The notes: generated by a model from the sequence alone, not told the origin. A stretch of DNA of 64,000 bases from Caulobacter vibrioides (GCF_002310375.3 NZ_CP023315.3:744001-808000), one strand, 5' to 3'. Positions 8,583-20,568 are shown, numbered from the stretch's first letter. Numbers and translations: made by a program.

Positions 8583-8846
8583 CGAAAACTCGGTTGAGAT
8601 CGGGCGGAGTTCGGCGGGCGCGTTTTCGAAGTCTGGGGGCCGCTTGTCAATGCGGCTTACTCTCGTATTGGCTCAGGAATTCTGATCGCCGCGCCAGAGC
8701 GCGCGCATTTCTGGGGCGGCGGCCCGGCGGCGCCATGCCGCCTCCGCGACAATCGGTTACCCGCGTGAAAACCATTTCTTATCGAACGAACGGAATTATG
8801 CCGCCTGGGAAACGCCCAATAAAAACAATGTCGGGAATCCGACTTT

Positions 8847-10931
8847 ATGAAGATTGAAGCCTTGGCTGTCCGACGAGAGGTGAAGGTCGAACACGGTGAA
8901 CGCGCCCTGGGCAGGGCGCGGGCGCGGGCGTTCGGCGAGTTTATCCGAGAGATGCCGTTCGCGGCCGCGCTGCTGGATCGCGACCTGTCGCTGGTCGCGG
9001 TGAGCCGTGATTGGGCCGCGCAGGGGATTGCGCCGGACCTGGCGATTGGCGGCGAGGCGGCCGCCGGCGGTCTGGTCACATCCCAGGATGCGGCCGCCCT
9101 GCTGGCCTGCGCCGAGGAAGGTCTGGCCTTCTCGCGCTATCTTCCGGTGACGGACGAGGCGGGCGTTCAGCGGGTCTGGCGCACCGAGTTCAGCGCCTGT
9201 CGCGAGGGCGATGCGACCTATGCGGTGATGGTCACCGCGCGGGACGTCACCGGCTACGCCGAAAGCGTGCTGCGCGCCGAGCGCGACCGCCAGCGGCTGA
9301 CCATGGCGCTGGAGCTCGACGATCTTCTGGTGCGCGAATACGACCTGCGGACCCGGCAAACCTACTTTTCCGGCCACGCCCCCGAACTGCAGAAGTACTG
9401 CACGTTCAAGGAGGACCCGCTCGAGATCGTCCATCCCGAGGACCGCCAGCGCTGCGCCGATCTGGTGGCCAGCCGCAGGCTGGGCGAGGCGCGGGTCTTC
9501 GAGTTCAAGCTCAAGCGCGACGACGGGGTCGAAACCTGGGTGCGCTCGGTCGGCAAGGTGTTCATCGGCCAGGACGGTCAGCCCGAGAAGCTGGTGAACC
9601 TGTTCAAGGACATCACCGACCGCCGCCGCCAGACCGAGGCGATCGAGACCCTGGCCTTCAAGGACCCGCTGACGGGCCTGCCCAACCGGACCCTGTTCCA
9701 GCACCGCTTCCAGGAGGCGGTGGCGGCGTCGGAGACGCTGGGCGAGATGTTCGGCCTGATCATGATCGACGTCGATCACTTCAAGGACATCAACGACACC
9801 CTGGGCCACGACGCCGGCGATGCTCTGCTCAAGCGTCTGGCGGGCATGCTGCAGCACGCCTTCCGGGCCGGCGACACCGTCGCGCGCCTGGGCGGCGACG
9901 AGTTCGCGGTGATCCTGCGGGGGCTGCACAGCGAGGCCGACATGATCCGGCCGATCGAGGCGCTGCAGGATCTGTTGCGGCGCCCGATCCAGCACGGCGG
10001 GCGCAGCTTCACCGCCAGCGCCAGCATCGGCGCGGCCCTGCACGGCGATCCCGACGCCGACCCGGCCCATATGATCAAGAACGCCGACATCGCCCTCTAC
10101 CGGGCCAAGGAGGCGGGACGGAACCGCAGCATCGTGTTCGAGCCGTCGATGCGGTCCGAGGTCGAGCAGCGCCTGGAGCTGCTGCGCGACGTCCGCGCGG
10201 CGCTGACCGGGGGCGAGTTCACCCTCTACTACCAGCCGGTGGTCGACATCCGCGAGAACAAGGTCGCCGGCTTCGAGGCCCTGATGCGCTGGGTGCACCC
10301 CGAGCAGGGCGTGCTGACCCCGGCCCGCTTCATGGCTGCGTTCGAGGATCAGGACCTGTCTTTGAAGCTTGGCGACGTGGCGTTCGAGGCGGCGCTGAAG
10401 CAGATGCGCGCCTGGCTGGACGAGGGCGTCGACTTTGGCCGCGTGGCCGTCAACATCAGCTCGGCCCAGTTCCGCAGCGGCCGTCTGGCCGAAGAGATCC
10501 AGGAGCGCCTGGCGCGCTGGCACGTCCCCTGCGAGCGCCTGACCATCGAGGTGACCGAGAACGTCTATATGGGCTGGGGCTCGGACCTGGTCAGCGAGAC
10601 GGTGCGCCGCCTGCACGAGGCGGGGGTGATGATCGCGCTGGACGACTTCGGCACCGGCTACGCCAGCCTGGCCAATCTGCGCCAGTTCCCGATTGATCGC
10701 CTGAAGATCGACAAGTCCTTCGTCCAGAACGGCGAGGACGAGGCCATCGTGAAAGCGGTGATCACGCTGGGCTCCTCCATGGGCATGAAGGTGGTGGCCG
10801 AGGGCGTCGAGGACGCCGAGCAACTGGAAGCCCTGGCGCGCTACGGCTGCGATCAGGTCCAGGGCTACCACTTCGGCCGCCCCATGCCGGCCGGTGAGGT
10901 GGCGGGGTTTCTGAAGGGGGTTGGGGGGTAG
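8847..10931 (+). CDS. PAS-GGDEF-EAL cyclic-di-GMP enzyme
   Basis: A 694-residue cytoplasmic protein with two PAS-like regions (about 30-135 and 145-255), a GGDEF domain (about 262-420) and an EAL domain (about 435-690). The GGDEF motif is intact at 349-353 and the EAL motif is intact at 477-479, with 'DDFGTGYASL' and 'KIDKSFV' also present, so both cyclase and phosphodiesterase activities are possible. It is transcribed divergently from fdxA. The start at 8847 has no strong Shine-Dalgarno; a GTG at 8880 is an alternative. The gene separates fdxA/cdnL from the S4/helicase pair that often adjoins them in other alphaproteobacteria. Confidence 0.92.
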   Translation: MKIEALAVRREVKVEHGERALGRARARAFGEFIREMPFAAALLDRDLSLVAVSRDWAAQGIAPDLAIGGEAAAGGLVTSQDAAALLACAEEGLAFSRYLPVTDEAGVQRVWRTEFSACREGDATYAVMVTARDVTGYAESVLRAERDRQRLTMALELDDLLVREYDLRTRQTYFSGHAPELQKYCTFKEDPLEIVHPEDRQRCADLVASRRLGEARVFEFKLKRDDGVETWVRSVGKVFIGQDGQPEKLVNLFKDITDRRRQTEAIETLAFKDPLTGLPNRTLFQHRFQEAVAASETLGEMFGLIMIDVDHFKDINDTLGHDAGDALLKRLAGMLQHAFRAGDTVARLGGDEFAVILRGLHSEADMIRPIEALQDLLRRPIQHGGRSFTASASIGAALHGDPDADPAHMIKNADIALYRAKEAGRNRSIVFEPSMRSEVEQRLELLRDVRAALTGGEFTLYYQPVVDIRENKVAGFEALMRWVHPEQGVLTPARFMAAFEDQDLSLKLGDVAFEAALKQMRAWLDEGVDFGRVAVNISSAQFRSGRLAEEIQERLARWHVPCERLTIEVTENVYMGWGSDLVSETVRRLHEAGVMIALDDFGTGYASLANLRQFPIDRLKIDKSFVQNGEDEAIVKAVITLGSSMGMKVVAEGVEDAEQLEALARYGCDQVQGYHFGRPMPAGEVAGFLKGVGG

Positions 10932-10936
10932 ATCTC

Positions 10937-11049
10937 AATCCTCCCCCTAGCGGGGGAGGCGGCCGAAGGCCGGAGGGGGAAGTGCTTGAGCGCTTGCCTC
11001 TTCCCTCTCCGTCGGCTGCGCCGACACCTCTCCCCTAGGGAGAGGATTT
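10937..11049. repeat. Family-1 palindromic repeat (CCTCCCCC type)
   Basis: The outer arms AATCCTCCCCCT and AGGGAGAGGATTT enclose two further inverted pairs, GGCCGAAGGCC-GGAGGGGGAAG and CTTCCCTCTCC-GTCGGCTGCGCCGAC. Copies occur at 19708, 30218, 37634 and 51628. It fills the gap between the convergent GGDEF-EAL and S4 genes. Confidence 0.85.
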
Positions 11050-11055
11050 GCCGCG

Positions 11056-11345
11056 CTACTCCACCGCCTCGTAAAGCCCCCGCGCCTCGGTCGCCGGGCC
11101 TCTGCGCTCGCCGCAGTCCAGCACCCGAACCGCGATCACCCGGCCGGCCAGGCCAAACACCAGCACGTCGCCGGGCTTGACCGTGCGCGAGGGCTTGTCG
11201 ATGCGGCTCTCGGTCCCCGCGCGGGTCAGGCGGATGCGGCCTTCCTCGACGAACCGGGCGGCCAGCGAGCGGGTCTTGAAGAACCGCGCCCGCCACAGCC
11301 AGACATCGGCCCGGACCGCATCGTTGATCGCATCGTCGTAGGCCG

Positions 11346-11349
<4 letters not shown>
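11056..11349 (-). CDS. S4-domain RNA-binding protein (Hsp15-like)
   Basis: A 97-residue protein built around an S4 RNA-binding domain: 'VRADVWLWRARFFKTRSLAARFVEEGRIRL' and 'KPSRTVKPGDVLVF' are the typical helix-turn and beta elements. Relatives such as Hsp15 bind stalled 50S-nascent-chain complexes. Its ATG overlaps the TGA of the upstream helicase gene by four bases, so the two are translationally coupled. Shared work on structured RNA or ribosomes is inferred from this pairing and not visible in the sequence. Confidence 0.9.
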
Positions 11350-13913
<2,564 letters not shown>

Positions 13914-14079
13914 GCCCCGAAAGTGGGGCGGGAATCGGGGCGGGGCAAGCGCGGGGGCGGTGAGGCGGGTGGCGCGCGGCCACCCGCGACCTGTCGTCGC
14001 ACCCGGCCAGAGTTCATCTCTTTGTTCAGTCTTGCCGCCCACACAGTGTGGCTTGGTTCTAATTGCCGGATTCGAACGA

Positions 14080-15954
14080 ATGACTGTGGGCGCGCCCGCC
14101 GACTCCTTGCCACGCGGCAAGCGCCGTCTTGAGGCGCAGATTGTCGGCGTGGCGTTGCTGTCGACCATTGTCGCCCTGTTCGCCGCCTTCTCGGTCTATC
14201 AGTGGCGGAACTGGCGGGTGGATCGCGAGGCCCTGGCCCACGAAACCCTGGTCATGGCCGATGCGCTGGCGCGGTCCGCGCACGCCCATGTCGCCCGCGA
14301 GGAGGTCGCGGCGGTCGACACCATCCGAGAGCTCATCGCCGCCAGCGATCGCAAGGTCGCGGTCGCCTACGCGCCGAAGGGCGGGCGCGAGGTCCGGTTT
14401 TCAAGCCAGGGCGCGACCTTCGGCCCGCCGCCGGTGAAGCCCGTGACGGCGCCGGAGTTCCACTATCGCGGCCTTCAGCTCGAGGCCTTCGCGCCGATCC
14501 GAGTGGACGGCGAACAGGTCGGCGCCATCGCACTGATGGTCGATGGCCAGGACCTGCTGATCTCGCGCTTCGTCAATATCGCCATCGCGCTCTTCCTCTC
14601 CGCCGCGGCCCTGGTGGGGGCCGGCCTGATGGCCCGGCGCCTGACCCGCCAGGCCTTGGCGCCGCTGAGCGCTCTGGTGAAGGCTGTCGATGAAGCCGCC
14701 ACCTCCAAGGATTTCAGAGCCCGGGTTCCTGTGGCCCGCGACGACGAGCTGGGCCTGTTGACCCATCGCTTCAATCACCTGCTGGCGACGCTGGAGAGCT
14801 ACGACGCCGATCTGAAGAGCGCGCTGCGCGAGGCGACGCTGGCGCGAGAGGCCGCCGAAGGCGCCAACCGCCTCAAGGAGCAGTTCCTGGCCAATATGAG
14901 CCACGAGCTGCGCACGCCCCTGAACGGCGTTCTGGGGATGAGCCAGTCGCTGCTGCGCGAACCGATGGTTCCCTCCCAGCGCGAACGCGTCGAGCTGATC
15001 ATGAGCTCGGGCTCGGTGCTGCTGATGCTGCTCAACGAGATTCTCGACCTTTCGGACCTGGAGCGCGGCGCCATCCGGCTGGAGAGCAAGCCGTTCGACC
15101 TGGCGACGACCGTGGGCGAGGCCTGCGATGCGGCCGTGCTCATGGCCGAGGACAAGGGCGTTGCGCTCGACACCGAGATCGACCCGCACGCCGCCGGTCG
15201 CTGGCTGGGCGATGCGCGACGGCTGCACCAGATTCTCTACCATCTGGTCGCCAACGCCCTGAAGTTCACATCGGCCGGCCATGTGCGCGTCAAGGCGTCG
15301 GCGCATGATGGCGAGCTCATCCTGTCGGTCACCGATACGGGCATGGGGATCGACGCCGAGACGCTGCCCCGCCTGTTCGAAGCGTTCACCCAGGCCGACG
15401 CGGCGTCGACCCGCGCCATCGGCGGCGCCGGGGTGGGTCTGAGCATCTGCCACCGCCTGGTGGGCCTGATGGGCGGCCGGCTTGAGGCTAAGAGCGAGGT
15501 CGGACGCGGCAGTGTGTTCACCGTCGCCTTGCCGATGGGCCGCGACAGCGCGGCCGAGCCCGCCGCCGGCCAGGACGCGGCGTTGCGCGTGCTTGTCGCC
15601 GAGGACAACGAGGCCAATCAGCGCGTCGTGCGGACGGTCCTTAATGCGCTGGGGATCGATCCGGTGATCGTGGCCGACGGCGAGGCGGTGGTGCGGGCCT
15701 GGAGCACGGGCGCCTGGGATCTGGTGCTGATGGACATCCAGATGCCTCTGAAGAACGGCGTCGACGCCACGCTGGAGATCCGCCGGCTGGAAGCCGAGCG
15801 CGGCCTTCCCGCCACGCGGATCGTCGCGCTGACCGCCAACGCCATGCCGCACCAGGTCGAGACCTACAACGCCGCGGGCATGGACGGCGTCGTCCAGAAG
15901 CCGATCATGATCGCCGAGCTTCAGGCCGCGCTGGTGCGTGACCGCGCCGCCTGA
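14080..15954 (+). CDS. Membrane-bound hybrid sensor histidine kinase with HAMP and receiver
   Basis: A 624-residue hybrid kinase. A transmembrane helix (about 20-42) leads into a ~120-residue periplasmic sensor region, then a second helix (about 165-188) and a HAMP-like linker. HisKA has phospho-acceptor H275 in 'NMSHELRTPL'; the HATPase shows 'YHLVANALKFTSAG' and 'VTDTGMGID'. The C-terminal receiver has 'LVAEDNEANQ' and phospho-acceptor D552 in 'LVLMDIQMP'. The start at 14080 directly precedes the first helix and excludes sequence antisense to the helicase. The sensor is double-Cache-like in size, but no ligand can be inferred and there is no adjacent partner. Confidence 0.9.
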   Translation: MTVGAPADSLPRGKRRLEAQIVGVALLSTIVALFAAFSVYQWRNWRVDREALAHETLVMADALARSAHAHVAREEVAAVDTIRELIAASDRKVAVAYAPKGGREVRFSSQGATFGPPPVKPVTAPEFHYRGLQLEAFAPIRVDGEQVGAIALMVDGQDLLISRFVNIAIALFLSAAALVGAGLMARRLTRQALAPLSALVKAVDEAATSKDFRARVPVARDDELGLLTHRFNHLLATLESYDADLKSALREATLAREAAEGANRLKEQFLANMSHELRTPLNGVLGMSQSLLREPMVPSQRERVELIMSSGSVLLMLLNEILDLSDLERGAIRLESKPFDLATTVGEACDAAVLMAEDKGVALDTEIDPHAAGRWLGDARRLHQILYHLVANALKFTSAGHVRVKASAHDGELILSVTDTGMGIDAETLPRLFEAFTQADAASTRAIGGAGVGLSICHRLVGLMGGRLEAKSEVGRGSVFTVALPMGRDSAAEPAAGQDAALRVLVAEDNEANQRVVRTVLNALGIDPVIVADGEAVVRAWSTGAWDLVLMDIQMPLKNGVDATLEIRRLEAERGLPATRIVALTANAMPHQVETYNAAGMDGVVQKPIMIAELQAALVRDRAA

Positions 15955-16099
15955 TCAGCGTTCTTGAGCCAACGCCGTCCGCGCGTCACAGGCTGTAGAA
16001 GCCGGCGTTCCGGGACTTGCAAGCGCTCTGGATGTTTCCATCCGGAGGCAAAGGGCTTTAGCCTTCCGCGCGTTCGCCCTCGTCGCGTGAAGGAACGCC

Positions 16100-17227
16100 A
16101 TGCCGAAAGCTTCCAGATCCCCTCGCGCCGTCCGCGCGAGTTTGGCTGCGCTGGCGGCGCTCACCTTCGCCGCGCCCGCCGCCCTGGCCCAGCCGGCGCC
16201 GTCCCTGAAGGCCGTCGGGGATCGCCATCAGCTGTCGCAAGGGCTGGCGGACTTCTACGACACCGCCTTCGTGCTGAAGGACGTGCGCACGGGTCAGCCT
16301 CGCGTGGCCAGTTTCGCCGAGATGGCTAAGATGCTGTCGACCTACGACGTCGTGTTCTTTGGCGAGAGCCACCGTCACCCGGGCGTCCACCTGCAGCAGC
16401 AGAGGCTGTTCCGGGCGCTGGTGGAGCGGCATCCGCGCTACATTCTTTCGCTTGAGCAGTTCGAGCGCGACACCCAGCCGGTTCTGGACGCCTATCTCGC
16501 GGGCAAGGTCGGTGAGAACGCGTTGAAGGAGAAGGGGCGGGCCTGGGACAACTACCCCACCGCCTACCGGCCTCTGGTCGAGTACGCTCGGACGCGCGGC
16601 CTGCATGTGATCGCCGCTGAAGCGCCGACCTGGGCCGTCGTCTGCATCGGCCAGTGGGGACCAGAGATCCTAGCGCGCTTCACGCCGGAAGAGCGCGCCT
16701 GGGTGGCGCGCGACCTCAATCCCGGAACCGGCGCCTATCGCGCCAAGTACATGCGCTTCCAGGCCGGCGCGGCGGCCCACGGCGGCGGCGCCAGCCAGTC
16801 GCCCGAGGCCCTGCTCAAGGCCGAGCGGAGCCTGGCCGGCCAGACCGCTCGCGACGACACCATGGCCGAGTCGATCCATCTGGCGCTCAAGGCGCACCCT
16901 GGCAGCAAGGTGCTGCATCTGAACGGAAACTTCCACAGCGCCGGCTTCCTGGGCACGGTCGAGCGCCTGAAGCTACGGGACCCGGCGCTGAAGATCGCCG
17001 TCATCGATCCCCTTGAGGTCGAAGACCCCAAGGCCCCGTCCTTGAAGACGGCGGACCTGGAGAACGGCAGCGTCTTGCAGTTGGTCTATCCCAATCCCCC
17101 GACCTTCGCGCCGGGCGAGGACATGAGCGAGTGGGTTCGCGCCCTGATGAGCAAGCGCAAGGCCAGCGTCTGCAAGTACGCCCCCCAGCCGGCGTCCCCG
17201 CCGGGGGGCGAACCTACCAAGCCTTGA
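16100..17227 (+). CDS. ChaN-like exported protein (Tiki/EreA-ChaN superfamily)
   Basis: A 375-residue secreted protein with a Sec signal peptide (residues 1-31, ending 'AAPAALAQ'). The ChaN/DUF399 fold is indicated by 'VVFFGESHRHPGVHLQQ' and 'ILSLEQFERDTQPVLDAYL', with the GES.H and E..ERD residues expected for the family, and by 'VLHLNGNFHSAGF' in the second half. Relatives bind haem or act as metal-dependent hydrolases. Unlike the classical lipoprotein ChaN there is no lipobox. It looks monocistronic. Of the three Tiki-type proteins in this window it is the only one that keeps the expected histidines. Confidence 0.8.
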   Translation: MPKASRSPRAVRASLAALAALTFAAPAALAQPAPSLKAVGDRHQLSQGLADFYDTAFVLKDVRTGQPRVASFAEMAKMLSTYDVVFFGESHRHPGVHLQQQRLFRALVERHPRYILSLEQFERDTQPVLDAYLAGKVGENALKEKGRAWDNYPTAYRPLVEYARTRGLHVIAAEAPTWAVVCIGQWGPEILARFTPEERAWVARDLNPGTGAYRAKYMRFQAGAAAHGGGASQSPEALLKAERSLAGQTARDDTMAESIHLALKAHPGSKVLHLNGNFHSAGFLGTVERLKLRDPALKIAVIDPLEVEDPKAPSLKTADLENGSVLQLVYPNPPTFAPGEDMSEWVRALMSKRKASVCKYAPQPASPPGGEPTKP

Positions 17228-17237
17228 GAGCCGGCGG

Positions 17238-18884
17238 CTACTTCGAGAACACCACCTTGCCGTTCACCACCGTCAGCACCGGCTCTGCGGTCAGGATGGC
17301 CTTGGGCTCCACGGTCATCAGGTCGCGGTCGAAGGCGGTGATGTCGGCCTTCTTGCCGGCTTCCAGGGTGCCCAGCTCCTTTTCGCGGAACACGGCGTAG
17401 GCGGGGGCCAGGGTCAGCATCTTCAGGGCTTCCGCCCGGCTGACGGCCTGGTCGAGATGCCAGTCGGCGTTGGCGAAACCGTCCAGGCTGTGGCGATAGA
17501 CGGCGGCGTAGAACTCGATGCGCGGATCGCCGACCTCGACCGGGGCGTCCGAGCCCGCCGCCACCACGACGCCGGCCTTCAGGAAGTCGGCCCAGCGATA
17601 GCCCTCGTGCAGGCGGGCCTTGCCCAGGCGCGCCGGGGCGAAGAAGAGGTCGCCGATCGCGTGGCTGGGCTGCATCGAGGCGATGATCCCCAGCTTGGCG
17701 AAGCGCGGCACGTCGGTGTCGGCGACGATCTGCGAATGCTCGTTGCGCCAGCGCGCGGCCTTGGCCTCGGCGCCCAGGCTCTGCTCGAACCAGTCCAGCA
17801 CCAGGCGGTTGCCGCGATCGCCGATGGCGTGCATGGCGACCTGGGCGCCGGCGGCCTTGGCCCGCTTCATCAGCGCCAGACCCTGCTCGGGCTGGGTCAG
17901 TTGCAGGCCAAGCGTGTCGGCGTCGCTATAGGGCTCCAGCAGGGCCGCGCCGCGCGAGCCCAGGGCGCCGTCCATATAGAGCTTGATGCCCTGCACCCGG
18001 ATCAGGCCGGTGGCGTCGGTCTGCGGCCCCTTGGTCAGCACCTCCTCGGCGCCGCTGGGGTCCATGTAGTTGTCGATGCGGATGTGGAAGGTCCCCTTCG
18101 CCGCCTCGTCGCGCAGCAGGGAAAGGTCCTCGGCCATGACGCTCATATTGGCCATGCCCGTCCAGCCGCGCGCGGCGTAGAGCTGGCCGGCCTTGCGCAG
18201 GGCCTCGCGCTTGAGGGCCTCGTTCGGCGGCGGAATGACGTTCCGCACCAGGGCCTGGGCGTAGTCGATCAACATGCCGTCGGGCTGGCCGTCAGGACCT
18301 TTGAGGATATCGCCGCCGGGGGGCGGGACGGTGGCCGCCGTGATCCCCGCCTTGGCCAGGGCGGCGCTGGAGGCCACGCTGGCGTGACCGTCCGAGCGGC
18401 CCAGCACCACGATCCGTCCCGGCGCGGCGGCGTCCAGATCCGCCTTGGTGGGGAAGCGCTTCTCGGGCCAATGGGTCTCGATCCAGCCCCGACCCGAGAT
18501 CGGGCCCTCGGGATGGGCGGCCGCATAGGCCTTCACCGCCGCCACCAGTTCGGCGACCGACTTGACCTGGTCGAGGTTCAGGGTCAGCTCGCGCAGGCCG
18601 ACGCCCGTCAGGTGGGCGTGGGCGTCGACAAAGCCCGGATAGGCCGCCGCCCCCTTCAGGTCGATGGCGCGGACATCCTTGGCGGCCTTGGCCTTGGCGG
18701 CGGCCAGCGGGCCGACGAACAGGATCCTGTCGTCGCGGATCAGCACCGCCTCGGCCTTGGGCGCGGCCTCGACGCCGGTGTGGATCGGACCGCCATGGAT
18801 CAGCAGGTCGCCGGCCCAGGCCGAGCCGAGCGAGGTGGCGGCCAGCAGGGCGGCGGCGAAGGCGGTGGAGGCGAGGCGACGCAC
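17238..18884 (-). CDS. Exported amidohydrolase (YtcJ/NfdA-like)
   Basis: A 548-residue metal-dependent hydrolase of the amidohydrolase superfamily (amidohydro_3 type). The HxH motif is at residues 89-91 ('GFVDAHAHL'). Later metal and substrate motifs are 'QVAMHAIGDRGN', 'ASMQPSHAIGD' and 'VAAGSDAPVE'. The GTG at 18884 is preferred over the ATG at 18938 because it follows a GGAG ribosome-binding site and gives a compact Sec signal peptide ending 'GSAWA'. It therefore acts in the periplasm. The substrate (N-acyl or formamide type) is unknown. It is divergent from the alkylguanine transferase at 18967. Confidence 0.87.
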   Translation of the reverse strand: MRRLASTAFAAALLAATSLGSAWAGDLLIHGGPIHTGVEAAPKAEAVLIRDDRILFVGPLAAAKAKAAKDVRAIDLKGAAAYPGFVDAHAHLTGVGLRELTLNLDQVKSVAELVAAVKAYAAAHPEGPISGRGWIETHWPEKRFPTKADLDAAAPGRIVVLGRSDGHASVASSAALAKAGITAATVPPPGGDILKGPDGQPDGMLIDYAQALVRNVIPPPNEALKREALRKAGQLYAARGWTGMANMSVMAEDLSLLRDEAAKGTFHIRIDNYMDPSGAEEVLTKGPQTDATGLIRVQGIKLYMDGALGSRGAALLEPYSDADTLGLQLTQPEQGLALMKRAKAAGAQVAMHAIGDRGNRLVLDWFEQSLGAEAKAARWRNEHSQIVADTDVPRFAKLGIIASMQPSHAIGDLFFAPARLGKARLHEGYRWADFLKAGVVVAAGSDAPVEVGDPRIEFYAAVYRHSLDGFANADWHLDQAVSRAEALKMLTLAPAYAVFREKELGTLEAGKKADITAFDRDLMTVEPKAILTAEPVLTVVNGKVVFSK

Positions 18885-18966
18885 GGGCGTTCTCCGAGAA
18901 CAGCAAGATTTGGAAAACGTACGGCGTGCTCCTGCCAAGTCGCAACAGGCCTGCTAGTTTTTTGGC

Positions 18967-19542
18967 ATGACCACGCAGGGTTTTACCCTTTTCGACACCG
19001 TGATCGGTCGCTGCGGCCTGGCCTGGGGCGCGCGCGGCCTGATTGGCGTGCAATTGCCCGAGACCACGCCCGGCGCGGCCTGGGCCCGGCTGCGCAAGCG
19101 CTTCCCCGACGCGGTGGAGGGCGAGCCGCCGCCGGAGGTCGAGACCGTCATCGATCGCATCCGCGACCTGCTGGCCGGCGGCCGCGACGACCTGGCCGAC
19201 ATCGTCTTGGACGTCGAGGGGCAGAGCGCCTTCAATCTGCGGGTCTACGCGATCGCCCGGGCCATCACCCCAGGCGACACCTCGACCTATGGCGAAGTGG
19301 CGCGGGCGATGGGCGAGCCGGGCGCGGCGCGGGCCGTGGGCAAGGCCCTGGGCGAGAATCCCTGGCCGATCGTGGTGCCGTGCCACCGGGTGCTGGCGTC
19401 TTCGGGCGGCATGGGCGGTTTCTCGGCGCCCGGCGGCAGCCAGACCAAGGCCCGCCTGCTGACGATCGAGAAGGCGCGGACCAGCGCCGCGCCGACCCTG
19501 TTTGACCTGCAGTTCTCGGTGGCCCCGCCGCGCGGCGGGTAG
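18967..19542 (+). CDS. ogt: Methylated-DNA-protein cysteine methyltransferase (Ogt-type), first of three
   Basis: A 191-residue O6-alkylguanine-DNA alkyltransferase. The acceptor cysteine C139 sits in the canonical 'PCHRV' motif, preceded by the recognition helix with 'TPGDTSTYGEVARAMGEPGAARAVG'-like residues. It removes O6-methyl or O4-alkyl groups from DNA by irreversible self-alkylation. The N-terminal ribonuclease-like domain is short. It has a promoter region shared with the amidohydrolase. Two more proteins with this catalytic domain occur at 37066 and 56968. Confidence 0.93.
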   Translation: MTTQGFTLFDTVIGRCGLAWGARGLIGVQLPETTPGAAWARLRKRFPDAVEGEPPPEVETVIDRIRDLLAGGRDDLADIVLDVEGQSAFNLRVYAIARAITPGDTSTYGEVARAMGEPGAARAVGKALGENPWPIVVPCHRVLASSGGMGGFSAPGGSQTKARLLTIEKARTSAAPTLFDLQFSVAPPRGG

Positions 19543-19545
19543 GGG

Positions 19546-19665
19546 GCGTCCCTGCGTCCTTCGAGGCGCGCTCAGGAGCGCGCACCTCAGGATGAGGGGT
19601 TCAGCAGCCGTGTTCCTCATCCTGAGGCGTGAGCCGCAGGCGAGCCTCGAAGGACGCAGGGAGCC
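19546..19665. repeat. Long inverted repeat, CCTTCGAGGC type
   Basis: CCCTGCGTCCTTCGAGGC (from 19550) is mirrored by GCCTCGAAGGACGCAGGG (ending about 19662), and an inner pair CCTCAGGATGAGG / CCTCATCCTGAGG completes a ~115-base cruciform. It occupies the 3' flank of the ogt gene and may stop transcription. Confidence 0.8.
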
Positions 19666-19707
19666 AAAAACTCGACCTCCCCGGCGAACGTCGGCGCCGA
19701 AGACGCA

Positions 19708-19823
19708 AATCCTCCCCCCAGGGGGGGAGGAGGCCGAAGGCCGGAGGGGGAAGACGCTCAGAGCTTGCCCAACTTCCCCCTCCGTCGGCTCCGCCGACAC
19801 CTCCCCCGCTAGGCGGAGGATTT
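19708..19823. repeat. Family-1 palindromic repeat (CCTCCCCC type)
   Basis: Same architecture as at 10937: outer AAATCCTCCCCCC / GGCGGAGGATTT arms, inner GGCCGAAGGCC and GTCGGCTCCGCCGAC hairpins. Confidence 0.85.
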
Positions 19824-20082
19824 GCCCGCCCTAAAGCCGCCAACGTCTGTTCGCAGCCCCGCTGTGCGTTTGCGACCTATCCTATAGGTCACAGCGTTCC
19901 GGCTATCTCAGGCTGGTGCGTCGAAAACGCTGAGACACCGCTTAACGCCCGCTAACGTTCTTTCGAACAGGGGCGAAACGAATCAGGACCGAATCAGCGA
20001 CGTTCGCCAATTCGGTGTTTGTTCCCTACTAGCTATGGTAGCTTAAACCGCATTAACCACAAATCGGTTTCAGCGCGCCCGG
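19824..20082. other. Non-coding region with small palindromes and A/T-rich end
   Basis: No gene is seen between ogt and the convergent DUF3617 gene. The region holds a 7-bp inverted repeat GACCTAT/ATAGGTC (19874-19890), two GAATC (CcrM) sites within 20 bases near 19980-20000, and TTAA-type boxes near 20043-20056. It could hide a small RNA or regulatory region, but nothing is conclusive. Confidence 0.4.
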
Positions 20083-20568
20083 CTATTTCGCCGCAGTCTG
20101 GTCCGGCAGGCACTCGGCCGACAGGCGCTTGGCGGTCATGGTTCCGGCCAGCGGCAGGCCGTTGATGGTCTTCATGTTGATGTTCAGCTTGAAGCTCTCG
20201 GGCGTGTAGCTGCCCTCGGCCGTGACCGGCGCGACGCGGTCCTTCTTGTCGGTCCAGGCGCCCTTCAGCCGGATCTTGCCGTTCTGGACCACATTGGTGG
20301 TGTAGTCGCAGCGGTACTTGCGGGTGCAGATGCCGCGCGAGAACTGCTCGACATCGGCCGGCTTGAGGCAGCGGGTCTCGCTGCCGGCCGGGATCGGGCC
20401 GATCCGATAGTCGTATTCCCAGTGGCCGGGGAGAATCGTCGTCTTCGCGGCGGTGGGCGTCGCGACGCGACTCGGAGCGTCCGCCATCGGCTGGGCCAGG
20501 CTCAATCCCGCCACGGCGACGCCAGCGACGAGGGCCAGGGCGGAGGCGGCGAGGGTGGTCGAACGCAT
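20083..20568 (-). CDS. Secreted DUF3617 family protein
   Basis: A 161-residue exported protein with a Sec signal peptide (1-25). The mature domain begins 'LPGHWEYDYRIGPIPAGSETRCLKPADVEQF' in pattern, the typical DUF3617 opening with W-E-Y and a conserved cysteine, followed by 'CDYTTNVVQNGKIRLKGAW' and a C-terminal Cys. Four cysteines suggest two disulphides in the periplasm. The start at 20568 has a GGAG site; longer frames include an extra in-frame Met. The function of the family is unknown. It is divergent from rpmB. Confidence 0.82.
   Translation of the reverse strand: MRSTTLAASALALVAGVAVAGLSLAQPMADAPSRVATPTAAKTTILPGHWEYDYRIGPIPAGSETRCLKPADVEQFSRGICTRKYRCDYTTNVVQNGKIRLKGAWTDKKDRVAPVTAEGSYTPESFKLNINMKTINGLPLAGTMTAKRLSAECLPDQTAAK

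Noticed and set aside
8594..8857. 87-residue plus frame between fdxA and the GGDEF-EAL gene
   Set aside because: Arg/Pro-rich, covers the divergent promoter region, no ribosome-binding site.
9011..10696. 561-residue frame inside the GGDEF-EAL gene
   Set aside because: Gly/Arg/Ala-rich shadow of an intact, motif-bearing frame.
17457..19505. 682-residue plus frame over the amidohydrolase
   Set aside because: Antisense shadow without any family pattern.
19874..19890. lux-box-like palindrome
   Set aside because: Only 17 bases, no LuxR/LuxI gene nearby and not upstream of a gene start.
20043..20056. CtrA box (TTAA-N7-TTAA)
   Set aside because: The spacing is six bases, and it lies at the 3' end of a gene, not before a promoter.
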